Shown: positions 40,723 through 49,306, counted from the stretch's first letter. The stretch: DNA of 64,000 bases from Caldicoprobacter algeriensis (GCF_023838525.1 NZ_JAHUQD010000006.1:1-64000); one strand, 5' to 3'. Program-made: numbers and translations. Notes: a model not told the origin generated them from the sequence alone.

Positions 40723-41130
40723 GTGAGAATTGCGCAAAGAGTATTTAGATATGTAGAACATGAGTTATATAATTACGATAATACCAAGCAAATGCTAGAA
40801 CAATACAAAGAATCAATTTTGGAAAGCTCGCCGGGTTTACAAGAGGTAGCAGTACAATCTGGGCCCGGTGATCCTACCGCGAAAAAAGCACTTCAATTGG
40901 TATCATCTGCTTTTATTGCACATGCCGAGCAAACAATACAGGCGATTGAACGAAGTTTGGCAATGCTTACCGAAGATCATAGAAAACTGTTTAAATTAAA
41001 ATACCAGGATTGCCTTCCTTGGCAGGAAGTTATGATTGAGCTAGGAGTTTCAGAGCGGACATACTTCCGAATGCGGCGTGAATTGGTTATAACGGTAGCG
41101 CAGCAATTAGGCTTAATTAATATTGAATAG
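40723..41130 (+). CDS. ArpU/RinA-like late transcription regulator
   Basis: A 135-residue helical protein with a C-terminal region-4-like helix-turn-helix (LFKLKYQDCLPWQEVMIELGVSERTYFRMRRELV). This family switches on packaging and structural genes. It sits exactly at the early/late border. GTG start behind AAAGGAGGAAATTAAGAA. Confidence 0.82.
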   Translation: MRIAQRVFRYVEHELYNYDNTKQMLEQYKESILESSPGLQEVAVQSGPGDPTAKKALQLVSSAFIAHAEQTIQAIERSLAMLTEDHRKLFKLKYQDCLPWQEVMIELGVSERTYFRMRRELVITVAQQLGLINIE

Positions 41131-41204
41131 CAATTTGGCAGAAAAATGGCAGGAATAGGAGTACTTTTTGATTTATAATGTATAATGCGGGTAGGTGTAA
41201 GAAA

Positions 41205-41381
41205 ATGATAAAAGCAATAAAAAGAAAATTATTTAAGATAATCAATCGGGAATTGAATGAGATAATTAAGCAACAAGAAAATCCTCTTAAAGAGAATCCT
41301 CTTTTCACTGATTTTGTGGCGACTCTGACTGAGAAGTTGAGGAAACATGATGACTTTATGACATCTATTAAAAAGAAATAA
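41205..41381 (+). CDS. 58-residue basic phage protein
   Basis: ATG at 41205 behind GTAGGTG; product MIKAIKRKLFKIINRELNEIIK..., amphipathic and basic at the N-terminus. A TTATAATGTATAATG stretch at about 41174-41188 upstream offers a -10 element for a late promoter. Function unknown. Confidence 0.55.
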   Translation: MIKAIKRKLFKIINRELNEIIKQQENPLKENPLFTDFVATLTEKLRKHDDFMTSIKKK

Positions 41382-41488
41382 ACTTGTCCGTTTTGTCCGA
41401 TTTTTCTGTGATATTATTACAATGTAAAATTGTATTCAAAGTTTGTTTAATGAAGGGTAATCCCTTCTGGGGCTCGTGTTTCGCGGGC

Positions 41489-41511
41489 GACCGCCGGAAA
41501 GGCGGTTTTTT
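41489..41511 (+). terminator. Intrinsic terminator or attenuator
   Basis: ACCGCC-GGAAA-GGCGGT followed by TTTTTTATTTA, 26 bases before the next gene. It probably ends the previous transcript. Confidence 0.8.
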
Positions 41512-41536
41512 ATTTATGCCCAAAGGAGGGCGAAAA

Positions 41537-41761
41537 GTGGACTGGACAATTGCGGTGACGGTGTTAAGTATAATCGGCACGGTGGCAAATGTTTATAAAA
41601 AACGCTGGTGTTTCGTTATATGGCTTTTCACGAACGGTTTTTGGTGTATATACGACATCATGATAGGCGCATATTCGCAGGCGATACTGTTTGCGATATA
41701 TTTTGTGCTGGCTGTGCACGGTTTGATAAAGTGGCGGAAGGACGCAAAGGATGCGGAGTAA
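41537..41761 (+). CDS. Small PnuC-like membrane protein
   Basis: GTG at 41537 behind GGAGGGCGAAAA gives 74 residues, three hydrophobic helices, with NVYKKRWCFVIWLFTNGFW resembling small PnuC-related phage proteins. The longer frame upstream would cross the terminator and is rejected. Function unknown. Confidence 0.65.
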   Translation: MDWTIAVTVLSIIGTVANVYKKRWCFVIWLFTNGFWCIYDIMIGAYSQAILFAIYFVLAVHGLIKWRKDAKDAE

Positions 41762-41767
41762 GAATAA

Positions 41768-41940
41768 ACTGGTTGCCCGTTTAAATCGACGGGCGGGTGT
41801 AACACCCTATTGATGGGTAGGGGCGGGACCCGAGGGTGTAAATTCCTATTCCAGCTCCACATGCTAACATAACTTAACTGGTAAAGCGACTGCTTTATAA
41901 GCAAATTGTTTTTCAAGTGCAGTTTTTGGCGCAGGACTTT
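41768..41940 (+). pseudogene. Structured region with two tRNA-like remnants
   Basis: First unit, about 41770-41862: an AACTGGTTGCCC D-arm-like stretch, the hairpin GCCCGT/ACGGGC, GGGTG-TAA-CACCC, and an end GGGTGTAAATTCCTATTCCAGCTCCA like a decayed T arm and acceptor. Second unit, about 41871-41932: GCTAACATAACTTAACTGGTAAAGCGACTGCTTTATAAGC..., with D-loop and an anticodon-like TTTATAA loop (TAT), but a broken T arm. Neither folds into a proper cloverleaf. They look like degenerate phage tRNAs. Confidence 0.35.
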
Positions 41941-42013
41941 TCTGCACGTAGTGTCAACAAAAAAATGTCCTGCTTATTCATGTTTAGATGTTGGCAAGGA
42001 GTTATGTGGATAT

Positions 42014-42196
42014 ATGGAAAGAATATATAAGTTTTCTCGTGAGCGAATTGAAGAGGTGCGCAAAAGAAGATTGAACAGAGAAAGCCGTGGTAGCGATGAA
42101 GAATACTACAAGAATTTGCTTGAGGAATTCGCAAGTATGCAAGAGATTACTTTCAATAGTTTGAGGCGTCATTTAAGACACATAAAAAATAGATAA
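42014..42196 (+). CDS. 60-residue basic phage protein
   Basis: ATG at 42014 after AAGGAG; product MERIYKFSRERIEEVRKRRLNRE..., an arginine-rich helical protein. The longer frame reading through the tRNA-like region is rejected. Function unknown. Confidence 0.5.
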   Translation: MERIYKFSRERIEEVRKRRLNRESRGSDEEYYKNLLEEFASMQEITFNSLRRHLRHIKNR

Positions 42197-42205
42197 GGTG
42201 ATGCC

Positions 42206-43306
42206 ATGAAACCTCAAGACTATGCTGCTCATTTAAAGTGTGTGGAGGGCAAAAGTTGGACGGAAGTATACAGGTTGGTACAAGAACGGTACGGGGAAAT
42301 GAAAGAGAGCAGGATTCGCAGCTGGGTGAGAAACCATCCATTATACCGGCAGGGGAAAGAACCAGAATTTGACCTGCAGGAGGCAATATTCAACGATATA
42401 CAGAAGCCCACAACGATCCAGAAATTGATGGATAAATACAACCTAAGCAAGCGGATGGTGCTGGCCACGATAGAGGACCTAAAAGAAGAAGGCTATCAGA
42501 TTGAAATAAATGGTGATGAAATAAGGCTTTGTAAGGACATTGTCCCGCAGGAAAATATCATCGAGGTGGACTGGCGGGGGGATAAAATCATCCGCTTTGG
42601 CCTGATAGGAGATACGCATTTCAACAGCAAACACGTGCAGATAACACATCTGCACGATTTTTATGACATCTGCGCTCATGAGGGGATAAAAGATATATAC
42701 CTCGCCGGTGATATTGACGAAGGCGAAGAAATGAGAATAGGACACAAATATGAATGCTATAACCAGGGTGCAGATGAACATGTTGAAGAGATTGTGAAGA
42801 ACTACCCGCAAAGGCCAGGAATAACAACACATTTCATAACAGGCAATCACGACCAAAGCCTAATTAAGCGAGCGGGATTCGATATTGGATATGCTATTGC
42901 CGCTAAGCGACCTGATATGAAGTATTTGGGAATGAACAATGCGATAATAAAGTTGACACCTAATTGTACATTAGAATTGAGGCATCCAATTGATGGCCAA
43001 AGTTACGCATTATCATATAAAACCCAAAAAATGATTGATGCAATGCAGGGTGGCGACAAACCAAATGTATTGGCTGTAGGGCATTATCATAAGGCGGAGT
43101 ATTTGTTTTATCGCAATATTCACACATTCCAAGTGGGCTGTTTTCAAGCACAAACACCGTACATGAAAGGGAAGCAAGTGGCTGCAATGGTGGGCGGATG
43201 GATTGTGGAAATCCACGTGGATGACGAAGGAACCATAAAGAGGTGTAAGGGAGAGTTTATACCGTATTACAAGATGCTCAAAGACGACTGGAAGAACTGG
43301 CAATAG
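42206..43306 (+). CDS. Calcineurin-like phosphoesterase
   Basis: A 366-residue protein. Residues about 1-105 hold helix-turn-helix-like DNA-binding segments; the metallophosphoesterase domain has GDTHFNSK, AGDIDEGE, ITGNHDQS and VGHYHKAE, all four metal motifs. Phage relatives lie near terminase genes and may act in recombination or packaging. Confidence 0.85.
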   Translation: MKPQDYAAHLKCVEGKSWTEVYRLVQERYGEMKESRIRSWVRNHPLYRQGKEPEFDLQEAIFNDIQKPTTIQKLMDKYNLSKRMVLATIEDLKEEGYQIEINGDEIRLCKDIVPQENIIEVDWRGDKIIRFGLIGDTHFNSKHVQITHLHDFYDICAHEGIKDIYLAGDIDEGEEMRIGHKYECYNQGADEHVEEIVKNYPQRPGITTHFITGNHDQSLIKRAGFDIGYAIAAKRPDMKYLGMNNAIIKLTPNCTLELRHPIDGQSYALSYKTQKMIDAMQGGDKPNVLAVGHYHKAEYLFYRNIHTFQVGCFQAQTPYMKGKQVAAMVGGWIVEIHVDDEGTIKRCKGEFIPYYKMLKDDWKNWQ

Positions 43307-43337
43307 GATGCCCAAACCCCATGAAGGTGGTGAGCAA

Positions 43338-43547
43338 ATGACCATCGGCGAAATAATCAGAAAAAAGCAACCTGACGTATGGGTTAGACTTATCAGGGAG
43401 TTTGGATTGCTGGATGAGTATGTATCCGAATCAGAAAGGTTGACGTATAGAGATATCATTGAGCTGATGAAGCCAAGCACGTATTCGGGTAGAGTAGTGC
43501 GAAAGCATGGGGCAATTACGCAACCGCATAGGCTAGTGTTTAGATAA
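43338..43547 (+). CDS. 69-residue phage protein
   Basis: ATG at 43338 behind AGGTGGTGAGCAA; product MTIGEIIRKKQPDVWVRLIREFG..., helical. The ATG at 43308 has no ribosome site. Function unknown. Confidence 0.55.
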   Translation: MTIGEIIRKKQPDVWVRLIREFGLLDEYVSESERLTYRDIIELMKPSTYSGRVVRKHGAITQPHRLVFR

Positions 43548-43555
43548 TACAACAG

Positions 43556-43584
43556 TAGAAAATCCTTTCTTTAAGCGGTATAAT
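43556..43584 (+). promoter_or_regulatory. Possible promoter for the TM2-domain gene
   Basis: TATAAT at 43579-43584, about 36 bases before the next gene; the -35 (TAGAAA at 43556) is weak. An internal promoter plus the terminator at 44101 would make the TM2 gene an independent unit. Confidence 0.45.
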
Positions 43585-43619
43585 GAAAGCATGAAAATGC
43601 TTAAAGGAGGGATTGATAT

Positions 43620-44102
43620 ATGAAAGACTTCTGGCTTTGTTTGTTTGGTGGATGGTTTGGACTGCATAAGTTTTATCGCAAAGAGTATGGCATGGGGTTT
43701 CTTTATTTCTTAACATGCGGCATATTCGGATTTGGATGGCTGATTGATGCGGTAATATTGTTAGTAAAAGCACTGAAAAAAGTAGATATTGATGAAGAAT
43801 ACAGAGCAAAGCAGCAGAAGAAAATAGAACGCAAAGAACAGGCAAGGTTACAACGGGAGCGTGAACTAGCAGCCAGACAAGAACGGATTGAACAACTAGA
43901 AAAAGAAGGCGCTGTATACTGTCCTAAATGCTTAAGCACTTCTGTGCAATATGTGGAGAGACGTAAAAGATTATCGATAGGCAGAGCAGTAGCAGGAACG
44001 GTATTGCTCAATCCGCTATGGGGAGCTGTTGGAGCTGTGACAAGTAAGAAACATTACGGCTTTATTAAATGTTTAAAATGTGGATATCAATGGCGAGTAT
44101 AA
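43620..44102 (+). CDS. TM2-domain and zinc-ribbon protein
   Basis: A 160-residue protein. Residues 1-60 form a TM2 domain ([38 protein letters not shown]). A charged coiled coil follows (about 63-100), then a zinc ribbon CPKCLSTS...CLKCGYQW enclosing a glycine-rich hydrophobic stretch. TM2 proteins occur in hosts and phages; the role is unknown. Start behind AAAGGAGGGATTGATAT. Confidence 0.8.
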   Translation: MKDFWLCLFGGWFGLHKFYRKEYGMGFLYFLTCGIFGFGWLIDAVILLVKALKKVDIDEEYRAKQQKKIERKEQARLQRERELAARQERIEQLEKEGAVYCPKCLSTSVQYVERRKRLSIGRAVAGTVLLNPLWGAVGAVTSKKHYGFIKCLKCGYQWRV

Positions 44103-44127
44103 CACCCATCATGTGATGGGTGTTTTC
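44101..44127 (+). terminator. Intrinsic terminator after the TM2 gene
   Basis: A nearly perfect inverted repeat ACACCCATCA/TGATGGGTGT followed by TTTTC, starting at the stop codon. Confidence 0.8.
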
Positions 44128-44142
44128 TATTTGGTGGTGAAT

Positions 44143-44442
44143 ATGGCACAGGAATGGGCAAGAGGATTTTACAATAGCAAAGCATGGGAGAAATGCAGGC
44201 TTGCTTTTTTGCAAAGCAAGTTTTTTATTTGTGAGCGATGTGGCGGCGCTGCTACTATAGCACACCATAAAACACGCCTAACGCCAGAAAACATACACGA
44301 TCCAAATATAACATTGAACTGGGATAATTTAGAAGCACTATGCCAGGATTGCCATAACAAAGAGCACAGCGCAAAGTTGCCAGTTGCGGAAGGATTGATG
44401 TTTGATGAGAATGGGGATTTGGTAAAGGAGAATCGATTATGA
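44143..44442 (+). CDS. HNH endonuclease, terminase-associated
   Basis: About 99 residues from the ATG at 44143 (GGTGGTGAAT upstream). CERCGGAATIAHHKTRLTP...NWDNLEALCQDCHNKEH is the HNH/zinc fold. HNH proteins next to terminase genes in cos phages such as HK97 help the terminase cut cos, and the position fits exactly. Confidence 0.88.
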   Translation: MAQEWARGFYNSKAWEKCRLAFLQSKFFICERCGGAATIAHHKTRLTPENIHDPNITLNWDNLEALCQDCHNKEHSAKLPVAEGLMFDENGDLVKENRL

Positions 44443-44705
44443 AGCGGTTATTGTTTATTGTGTATTTCTTTTTTCAAAAGATGATAATGTATAAATGTTT
44501 ACCTGATTTTCTTGGAGTTGTAGCTATGGCCGATGCCCATATTGAATATGGGTCGGCAATAGAAACGGTCGTTTACTCTTGTGGACACAAAGAGCGCAAA
44601 AGAATAATTGGTAATGCCGAGCAGAGAAAGGATAAATTAGCTTTTCGCAAAAAGGGTTTATGTGTGGATTGTTATATGAAGCAATTAACACTCCCCCCCC
44701 AGTGA
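44439..44705 (+). CDS. Small protein with CGH...CxxC motif
   Basis: Coupled ATG overlapping the HNH stop gives 88 residues. A hydrophobic start (MKRLLFIVYFFFQKM) is followed by VYSCGHKERKRIIG and KKGLCVDCYMKQL, a possible zinc site. An alternative start is the ATG at 44526, giving the zinc part only. The end of the gene runs into a C8 tract of the candidate cos region. Confidence 0.55.
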   Translation: MKRLLFIVYFFFQKMIMYKCLPDFLGVVAMADAHIEYGSAIETVVYSCGHKERKRIIGNAEQRKDKLAFRKKGLCVDCYMKQLTLPPQ

Positions 44706-44786
44706 TGAAAATCGATGATTGGCTGGGGAACCGGCGGCGGGACCTCCGAAAACCCGCACCGGGTTACGCGCACGAGGGGGGGTTAA
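44685..44786. other. Candidate cos/packaging site
   Basis: A GC-rich island framed by a long inverted repeat: TTAA then C8 (44685-44700) against G7 then TTAA (44776-44786). The centre has ACCGGCGGCGGGACC and CACCGGGTTACGCGCACG. It lies between the HNH gene and terminase small subunit, where cos sites of HK97-type phages are found. The cut site itself cannot be told. Confidence 0.5.
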
Positions 44787-44811
44787 TGGGGCAATAAGGT
44801 GGTGGTAAAAA

Positions 44812-45168
44812 TTGGATAAAATACAGAAAGATAAACTGATAAAGTCGGAATTACGAAAACTTAATAAGTTTTTCCAGAATATACCTGAAGATAAGCAGAA
44901 GATAATCAAGGGACTTAAAGAACAGGCTGCTTTCATGTATGCCACGTTAATGGAATTGCAGGAAATCGTGAACACTGAAGGACCTGTGACATTGTTTGAA
45001 CAGGGGAAACAGAGAGTGTTGATAGAACACCCTGCTAGCAAGGCTTACAATGTGCTAGTAAGGAATTACTCGAATGTTATAAAACAGCTTTTGGAACTAT
45101 TACCAAAAGAAGAAGCGAAACAAGCGGAGGATGAACTAATGGCATTTGTGAAGAAGGCGAAAGGATGA
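44812..45168 (+). CDS. terS: Terminase small subunit (P27 family)
   Basis: A 118-residue helical protein (LRKLNKFFQNIPEDKQKIIKGL, LMELQEIVNTEGPV, HPASKAYNVLVRNYSNVIKQLLELLP), matching the P27 pattern. TTG start behind AAGGTGGTGG. It binds the packaging site and delivers DNA to the large subunit. Its tail DELMAFVKKAKG recurs in the next gene. Confidence 0.85.
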   Translation: MDKIQKDKLIKSELRKLNKFFQNIPEDKQKIIKGLKEQAAFMYATLMELQEIVNTEGPVTLFEQGKQRVLIEHPASKAYNVLVRNYSNVIKQLLELLPKEEAKQAEDELMAFVKKAKG

Positions 45169-45172
45169 AGAG

Positions 45173-45415
45173 ATGATGATTATTGCCCCTAAATTCAAAG
45201 GGAGGAAAATGCTTTGTGTTTGTGCTGAATGTGGCCATTATCAGCCAGGCTGGGAGAAGATAGACGGTAATGTATGTGAAGTTTGTGGTGGATATTTAAA
45301 AAGATTGGGCTGGTGGGATGAAATACCCAAATCTTTATTAAAGGAGTTGCTCGCCCGCCTGCCTAACATTGATGACGAGCTGATGGCCTTCGTAAGGAAG
45401 GCGAAGAGAGCATGA
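45173..45415 (+). CDS. Zinc-ribbon protein sharing the terminase small-subunit tail
   Basis: An 80-residue protein with a CVCAECGHYQPGW...VCEVCGGYLK zinc ribbon and a C-terminal DDELMAFVRKAKRA that repeats the last residues of the terminase small subunit. Its stop overlaps the large-subunit start. Possibly a packaging accessory. Confidence 0.65.
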   Translation: MMIIAPKFKGRKMLCVCAECGHYQPGWEKIDGNVCEVCGGYLKRLGWWDEIPKSLLKELLARLPNIDDELMAFVRKAKRA

Positions 45416-47070
45416 CGAATTATATTTTGGAGTATTGGAATAAAATTCAGTCAGGCGAAATTGCTGCCTGCAAAAGGTTAAAACAACAATTCCAAAAACT
45501 TGTTGAAGAATTGGAGAACCCACGTGACCCGTGGGTTTTTGATTTAGAGAAGGCCAATCAGCCCATCGAGTTTATTGAGACTTTTTGTAAACATAGTAAA
45601 GGCAAGTGGGCGGGTAAGCCGGTTAAATTAGAACTTTTCCAAAAGGCCATTATTCAAGCAATTTATGGATTTGTACACAAGGAAACGGGTTTGAGACGTT
45701 GTAGAGAAGTATTCATACTTCTAGGGCGCAAGAATGGGAAAACTACAATGTTAAGTGCTTTGGGATTATATATGCTAGTCGGGGACGGCGAAGGCGGGGC
45801 TGAAGTGTTTTCGATCGCAACAAAAAAGGATCAGGCCCGACTTGTATTTACCGAAGCATGTAACATGGTAAGCCAAAGCCCTGCTCTTAGGAAACATCTA
45901 AAGAAACGTAAAACTGACCTTTACTTTCCAGTTACTTTCAGTAAATTTGAGCCGCTTGCTAGCGAGAGTAATAGCCTAGATGGCTTGAACAGCCACTGTG
46001 TTATTATGGATGAGCTTCACGCAATTAAGGATAGAAACCTTTATGATGTAATGAAGCAGTCAATGACTGCTAGAGAGCAACCCATATTGTTTATGATTAC
46101 TACGGCGGGTTTTGTGCGTGAATGTATCTTTGACGATATATATAGCTATGCCTGCAAAGTTTTAGATGGGCTGATAGAGGATGAGCGTTTTTTAGCGTTT
46201 ATCTATGAGCTAGATGATCGCAGTGAGTGGACTGACTTTCGGGCTTGGGAAAAGGCAAATCCGGGTTTAGGAACTATTAAGAATTATGAGGAATTAGCCG
46301 CTTTTGTGGAGCGGGCTAAAGACGATCCAAACTTTTTGCCAACGGTGCTTACAAAAGACTTTAATATACGTGAAACGGTGGCGGGGAGCTGGCTGACCTT
46401 TGAGCAAATAAACAACGAAGAAACATTTGATATAGAGGAGTTGCGCAACACTTATGCGGTTGGCGGCGTTGATCTTTCTAGCACAACAGATTTAACCTGT
46501 GCAACATTGCTGATTATGAAACCGGGCAGCGATAAAAAATATTGCATACAACGATACTTCTTGCCAGAAGAGGGCCTTGAGGAAAAAGTTACAGAAGATA
46601 AAATCCCATACGATAAATGGCGAGAAAGAGATTTGCTTACTGTTACACCTGGCAATAAAGTTGATTATCACATGGTAACAGAATGGTTTTTAAAAATGAT
46701 GAATGAATATGACATAACTCCACTCTGGATAGGTTATGACCCCTGGAATGCTAAATACTGGGTTCAGGAGATGGAGGGTTACGGATTTCAAATGATAGAA
46801 GTAAGACAGGGCTATCAAACATTGTCTCAACCAATGAAAGAGTTGGAAGCAGATTTAAAGGCACATAAAATCAATTATAACAATAATCCTATTTTAAAAT
46901 GGTGCTTGACGAACGTACAAGTAAAACGGGACGAAAACGACAATATAAAACCTGTTAAGGGACAGAACAAGGGGCAGAGAAACAGGCAGCGCATAGATGG
47001 CGCTGTTTCTTTATTGATTGCTTACACGGTGCTGTTCAATCATTTGCAGGATTATATGGCCATGATTTAA
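45412..47070 (+). CDS. terL: Terminase large subunit
   Basis: A 552-residue packaging motor. ATPase domain: adenine motif around LELFQKAIIQAIYG, Walker A LLGRKNGKTT, Walker B CVIMDELHA. Nuclease domain: GGVDLSSTTDLTCA, WIGYDPWNAKYWV and IDGAVSLLIAY, with the acidic metal ligands. Terminase_1 (YmfN-like) type, usual for HK97-like cos phages. Confidence 0.95.
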   Translation: MTNYILEYWNKIQSGEIAACKRLKQQFQKLVEELENPRDPWVFDLEKANQPIEFIETFCKHSKGKWAGKPVKLELFQKAIIQAIYGFVHKETGLRRCREVFILLGRKNGKTTMLSALGLYMLVGDGEGGAEVFSIATKKDQARLVFTEACNMVSQSPALRKHLKKRKTDLYFPVTFSKFEPLASESNSLDGLNSHCVIMDELHAIKDRNLYDVMKQSMTAREQPILFMITTAGFVRECIFDDIYSYACKVLDGLIEDERFLAFIYELDDRSEWTDFRAWEKANPGLGTIKNYEELAAFVERAKDDPNFLPTVLTKDFNIRETVAGSWLTFEQINNEETFDIEELRNTYAVGGVDLSSTTDLTCATLLIMKPGSDKKYCIQRYFLPEEGLEEKVTEDKIPYDKWRERDLLTVTPGNKVDYHMVTEWFLKMMNEYDITPLWIGYDPWNAKYWVQEMEGYGFQMIEVRQGYQTLSQPMKELEADLKAHKINYNNNPILKWCLTNVQVKRDENDNIKPVKGQNKGQRNRQRIDGAVSLLIAYTVLFNHLQDYMAMI

Positions 47071-47084
47071 AAGGTGGTGATGAT

Positions 47085-48335
47085 GTGGCCGAAAAAAGAA
47101 GCTTTTTCCAAAAAATTTTTGGTGCTATTCGGGCCCGAAGAACATTATCTGGTTTACAAATATTGAATGGTTATACGCCAATTTTTACACCATGGGGCGG
47201 TGATCCATATGAGGCAGATGTGGTCAGGGCCGCTGTAGATGCAATCGCTAGAAATGCCGCAAAGCTTAAAGCAAGACATATCCGCCGTGTGAACGGGCAA
47301 ATAATTCCCATGAATAGTCAGATAGAACGACTTTTGCAGGTTCGGCCCAACCCAAACATGAATGCATATGATTTCTTGTACAAACTTGTCACCACCCTTA
47401 TGATTGACAATAATGCTTTTGCATATCCCATTTGGGATGGTACTAATTTGGTCGCGATTTGGCCCGTCAATTGCACGATGGCAGAATTTTTAGAGGATGC
47501 CACTGGCACAATTTACGTTAAGTTTTATTTCGGAGGCTCGGGAGAACCAGCGGTATTGCCTTATAGCGAAGTAATCCATTTAAGGCGGCATTTTTATAAA
47601 AACGATATAATTGGCGAAAACAATACACCGATAAATGCGACATTGGAGGCAATACACACTACCAATCAAGGTTTGGCGCAGGCTGTAAAAACATCGGCGA
47701 ATCTTCGTGGGATTCTGAAATATACAGGAATGCTTAAGGAAGCAGATATAAAGGCAAGCCGTGACAGATTTGTTTCGGAATACTTATCGGTTCAAAATAA
47801 CGGTGGTGTCGCTGCATTAGATGGCAAAGCGGATTATATTGAACTAAAAAATCAGCCCGTAATAATAAATGCTCCACAAATGAAGGAACTTCGAGATGCA
47901 ATATTTCGTTATTTCGGTGTAAATGAAAATATCGTTATGGGTAAGTACACAGAAGATGAATATGAAGCGTTTTATGAATCGGTATTGGAACCTTTGGCTA
48001 TTCAATTATCTCTAGAATTTACATCAAAACTATTTACAGAACGAGAGAGGGGCTTCGGCAATGAAATTATTTTTGAATCTAATAGACTCCAATATGCAAG
48101 TATGAAAACTAAGCTTAACTTAAAAGAAATGGTCGATCGTGGCGCTATGACTCCGAATGAGTGGAGAGAGGCATTAAATTTAGCGCCAATCGAAGGCGGC
48201 GACATACCTTTAAGACGACTTGATATGATTGATGCAACAAAGGCCAATGAATATCAGTTAGGTAAACAAGCCAGCGAACAGGATAGCGAAGTTGATAATA
48301 ATGAAGTTGATAATAACAATGATAATGATATATAG
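47085..48335 (+). CDS. Portal protein, HK97 family
   Basis: A 416-residue protein with ADVVRAAVDAIARNAAKLKA, PNPNMNAYDFLYKLVTTLMIDNNAF and FGVNENIVMGKYTEDEYEAFYESVL. It forms the dodecameric DNA port. GTG start after AAAGGTGGTGATGAT. The end is an Asn/Asp-rich repeat (DNNEVDNNNDND). Confidence 0.93.
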   Translation: MAEKRSFFQKIFGAIRARRTLSGLQILNGYTPIFTPWGGDPYEADVVRAAVDAIARNAAKLKARHIRRVNGQIIPMNSQIERLLQVRPNPNMNAYDFLYKLVTTLMIDNNAFAYPIWDGTNLVAIWPVNCTMAEFLEDATGTIYVKFYFGGSGEPAVLPYSEVIHLRRHFYKNDIIGENNTPINATLEAIHTTNQGLAQAVKTSANLRGILKYTGMLKEADIKASRDRFVSEYLSVQNNGGVAALDGKADYIELKNQPVIINAPQMKELRDAIFRYFGVNENIVMGKYTEDEYEAFYESVLEPLAIQLSLEFTSKLFTERERGFGNEIIFESNRLQYASMKTKLNLKEMVDRGAMTPNEWREALNLAPIEGGDIPLRRLDMIDATKANEYQLGKQASEQDSEVDNNEVDNNNDNDI

Positions 48336-48342
48336 TTAAATT

Positions 48343-48401
48343 GTGGGATAGCACCGGCCTGATCAACCGGTGCGACAAGGAGTATCCGCGCTCTTTCCCA
48401 C
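48343..48401 (+). ncRNA. Structured RNA element before the homing endonuclease
   Basis: GTGGGA at 48343 pairs with TCCCAC at about 48396, enclosing a GCACCGG-CCTGATCAA-CCGGTGC hairpin and an ACAAGGAGTATCC segment. It sits exactly between portal and the homing endonuclease. I cannot assign it to a ribozyme class. Confidence 0.4.
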
Positions 48402-48458
48402 GTTTAGCAAATTTTATAGGCGGGCAATTAACTACTCATGCGGAGGGTGGTTTTTATT

Positions 48459-49262
48459 ATGGATTTTTGTCCTTGCGTTTATGCAATAAAGAATATTGTA
48501 AATAACAAAATTTATATTGGTAGCACTATACATCCCGAAAAAAGGAAAAATGCGCATTTTAATCTTCTCAGAAAAGGAAAACATCATTCAACTCATTTAC
48601 AAAGAGCATTTGATATATACGGAGAGGAATGTTTTACTTTCGAGATAATTGAAATAGTTAATGATGTAAATAATAAAAGTCTCGATAAACTTAGGAAGCG
48701 TGAAAAATATTATATTGATTTTTATAAAACAACAGACCGAGAATATGGATACAACGAATCAGAAAGTACCACAAACTTTTCTGCTAGTGGGCAAAATCAT
48801 CCATTATATGGGAAAAATCGCGCAGAGCTCGGACATAAGAATTATTGGAAGGGTAAGAAAATACCAGAATATATTAGGATTAAAATGAGAAAGCCGAGGA
48901 GCGAACAGGCCAGAGAAAATATGAGGGAAAATCATGCTGATTTCACGGGCAAAAACAATCCTATGTATGGCAGAAAATTTACGGAAGAGCATAGACAAAA
49001 AATAAGTAGAGCATTAAAAGGCAGGAAAATGTCTGAAGAACAGAAAGAGAAAAGGAGGGGAAGGACTGGAGCATTATCACCCGTGGCTAAAAGAGTAGTG
49101 CAGTTATCGCTTGAAGGCAAATTTATTAGAGAGTTTGAGAGCATCACTGAAGCAGCAAAGCAAACAAATGCTACCAGGCAACATATATCCAAATGCTGTA
49201 ATGGAGAAAGACAGACATGTGGAGGCTATAAGTGGAAATATGCAGACGATTATTACAAATAA
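48459..49262 (+). CDS. GIY-YIG homing endonuclease with NUMOD domains
   Basis: About 267 residues from the ATG at 48459 (GGAGGGTGG upstream). Catalytic domain: VYAIKNIVNNKIYIGST...KRKNAHF with the GIY-YIG core. NUMOD3 motifs: NHPLYGKNRAELG and NNPMYGRKFTEEHRQKISRALKGRK. A C-terminal NUMOD1-like domain (FESITEAAKQTNATRQHISKCCNG) binds DNA. It separates portal from protease and has its own terminator, as an inserted free-standing homing gene would. Confidence 0.9.
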   Translation: MDFCPCVYAIKNIVNNKIYIGSTIHPEKRKNAHFNLLRKGKHHSTHLQRAFDIYGEECFTFEIIEIVNDVNNKSLDKLRKREKYYIDFYKTTDREYGYNESESTTNFSASGQNHPLYGKNRAELGHKNYWKGKKIPEYIRIKMRKPRSEQARENMRENHADFTGKNNPMYGRKFTEEHRQKISRALKGRKMSEEQKEKRRGRTGALSPVAKRVVQLSLEGKFIREFESITEAAKQTNATRQHISKCCNGERQTCGGYKWKYADDYYK

Positions 49263-49290
49263 GCAGTATAAAACACTGCTTTTTATTTTA
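49261..49290 (+). terminator. Terminator after the homing endonuclease gene
   Basis: AAGCAGT-ATAAAAC-ACTGCTT followed by TTTATTTTA. It closely resembles the terminator after the DUF3006 gene at 59800. Confidence 0.75.
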
Positions 49291-49306
49291 CAGGATGGTG
49301 ATGATA

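Noticed and set aside
41384-41536. N-terminal extension of the PnuC-like protein
   Set aside because: The frame would run through an intrinsic terminator, and a GTG with a strong ribosome site lies after it.
41890-41932. Functional tRNA-Ile(TAT)
   Set aside because: The T arm and part of the anticodon stem do not pair, so I list it as a remnant only.
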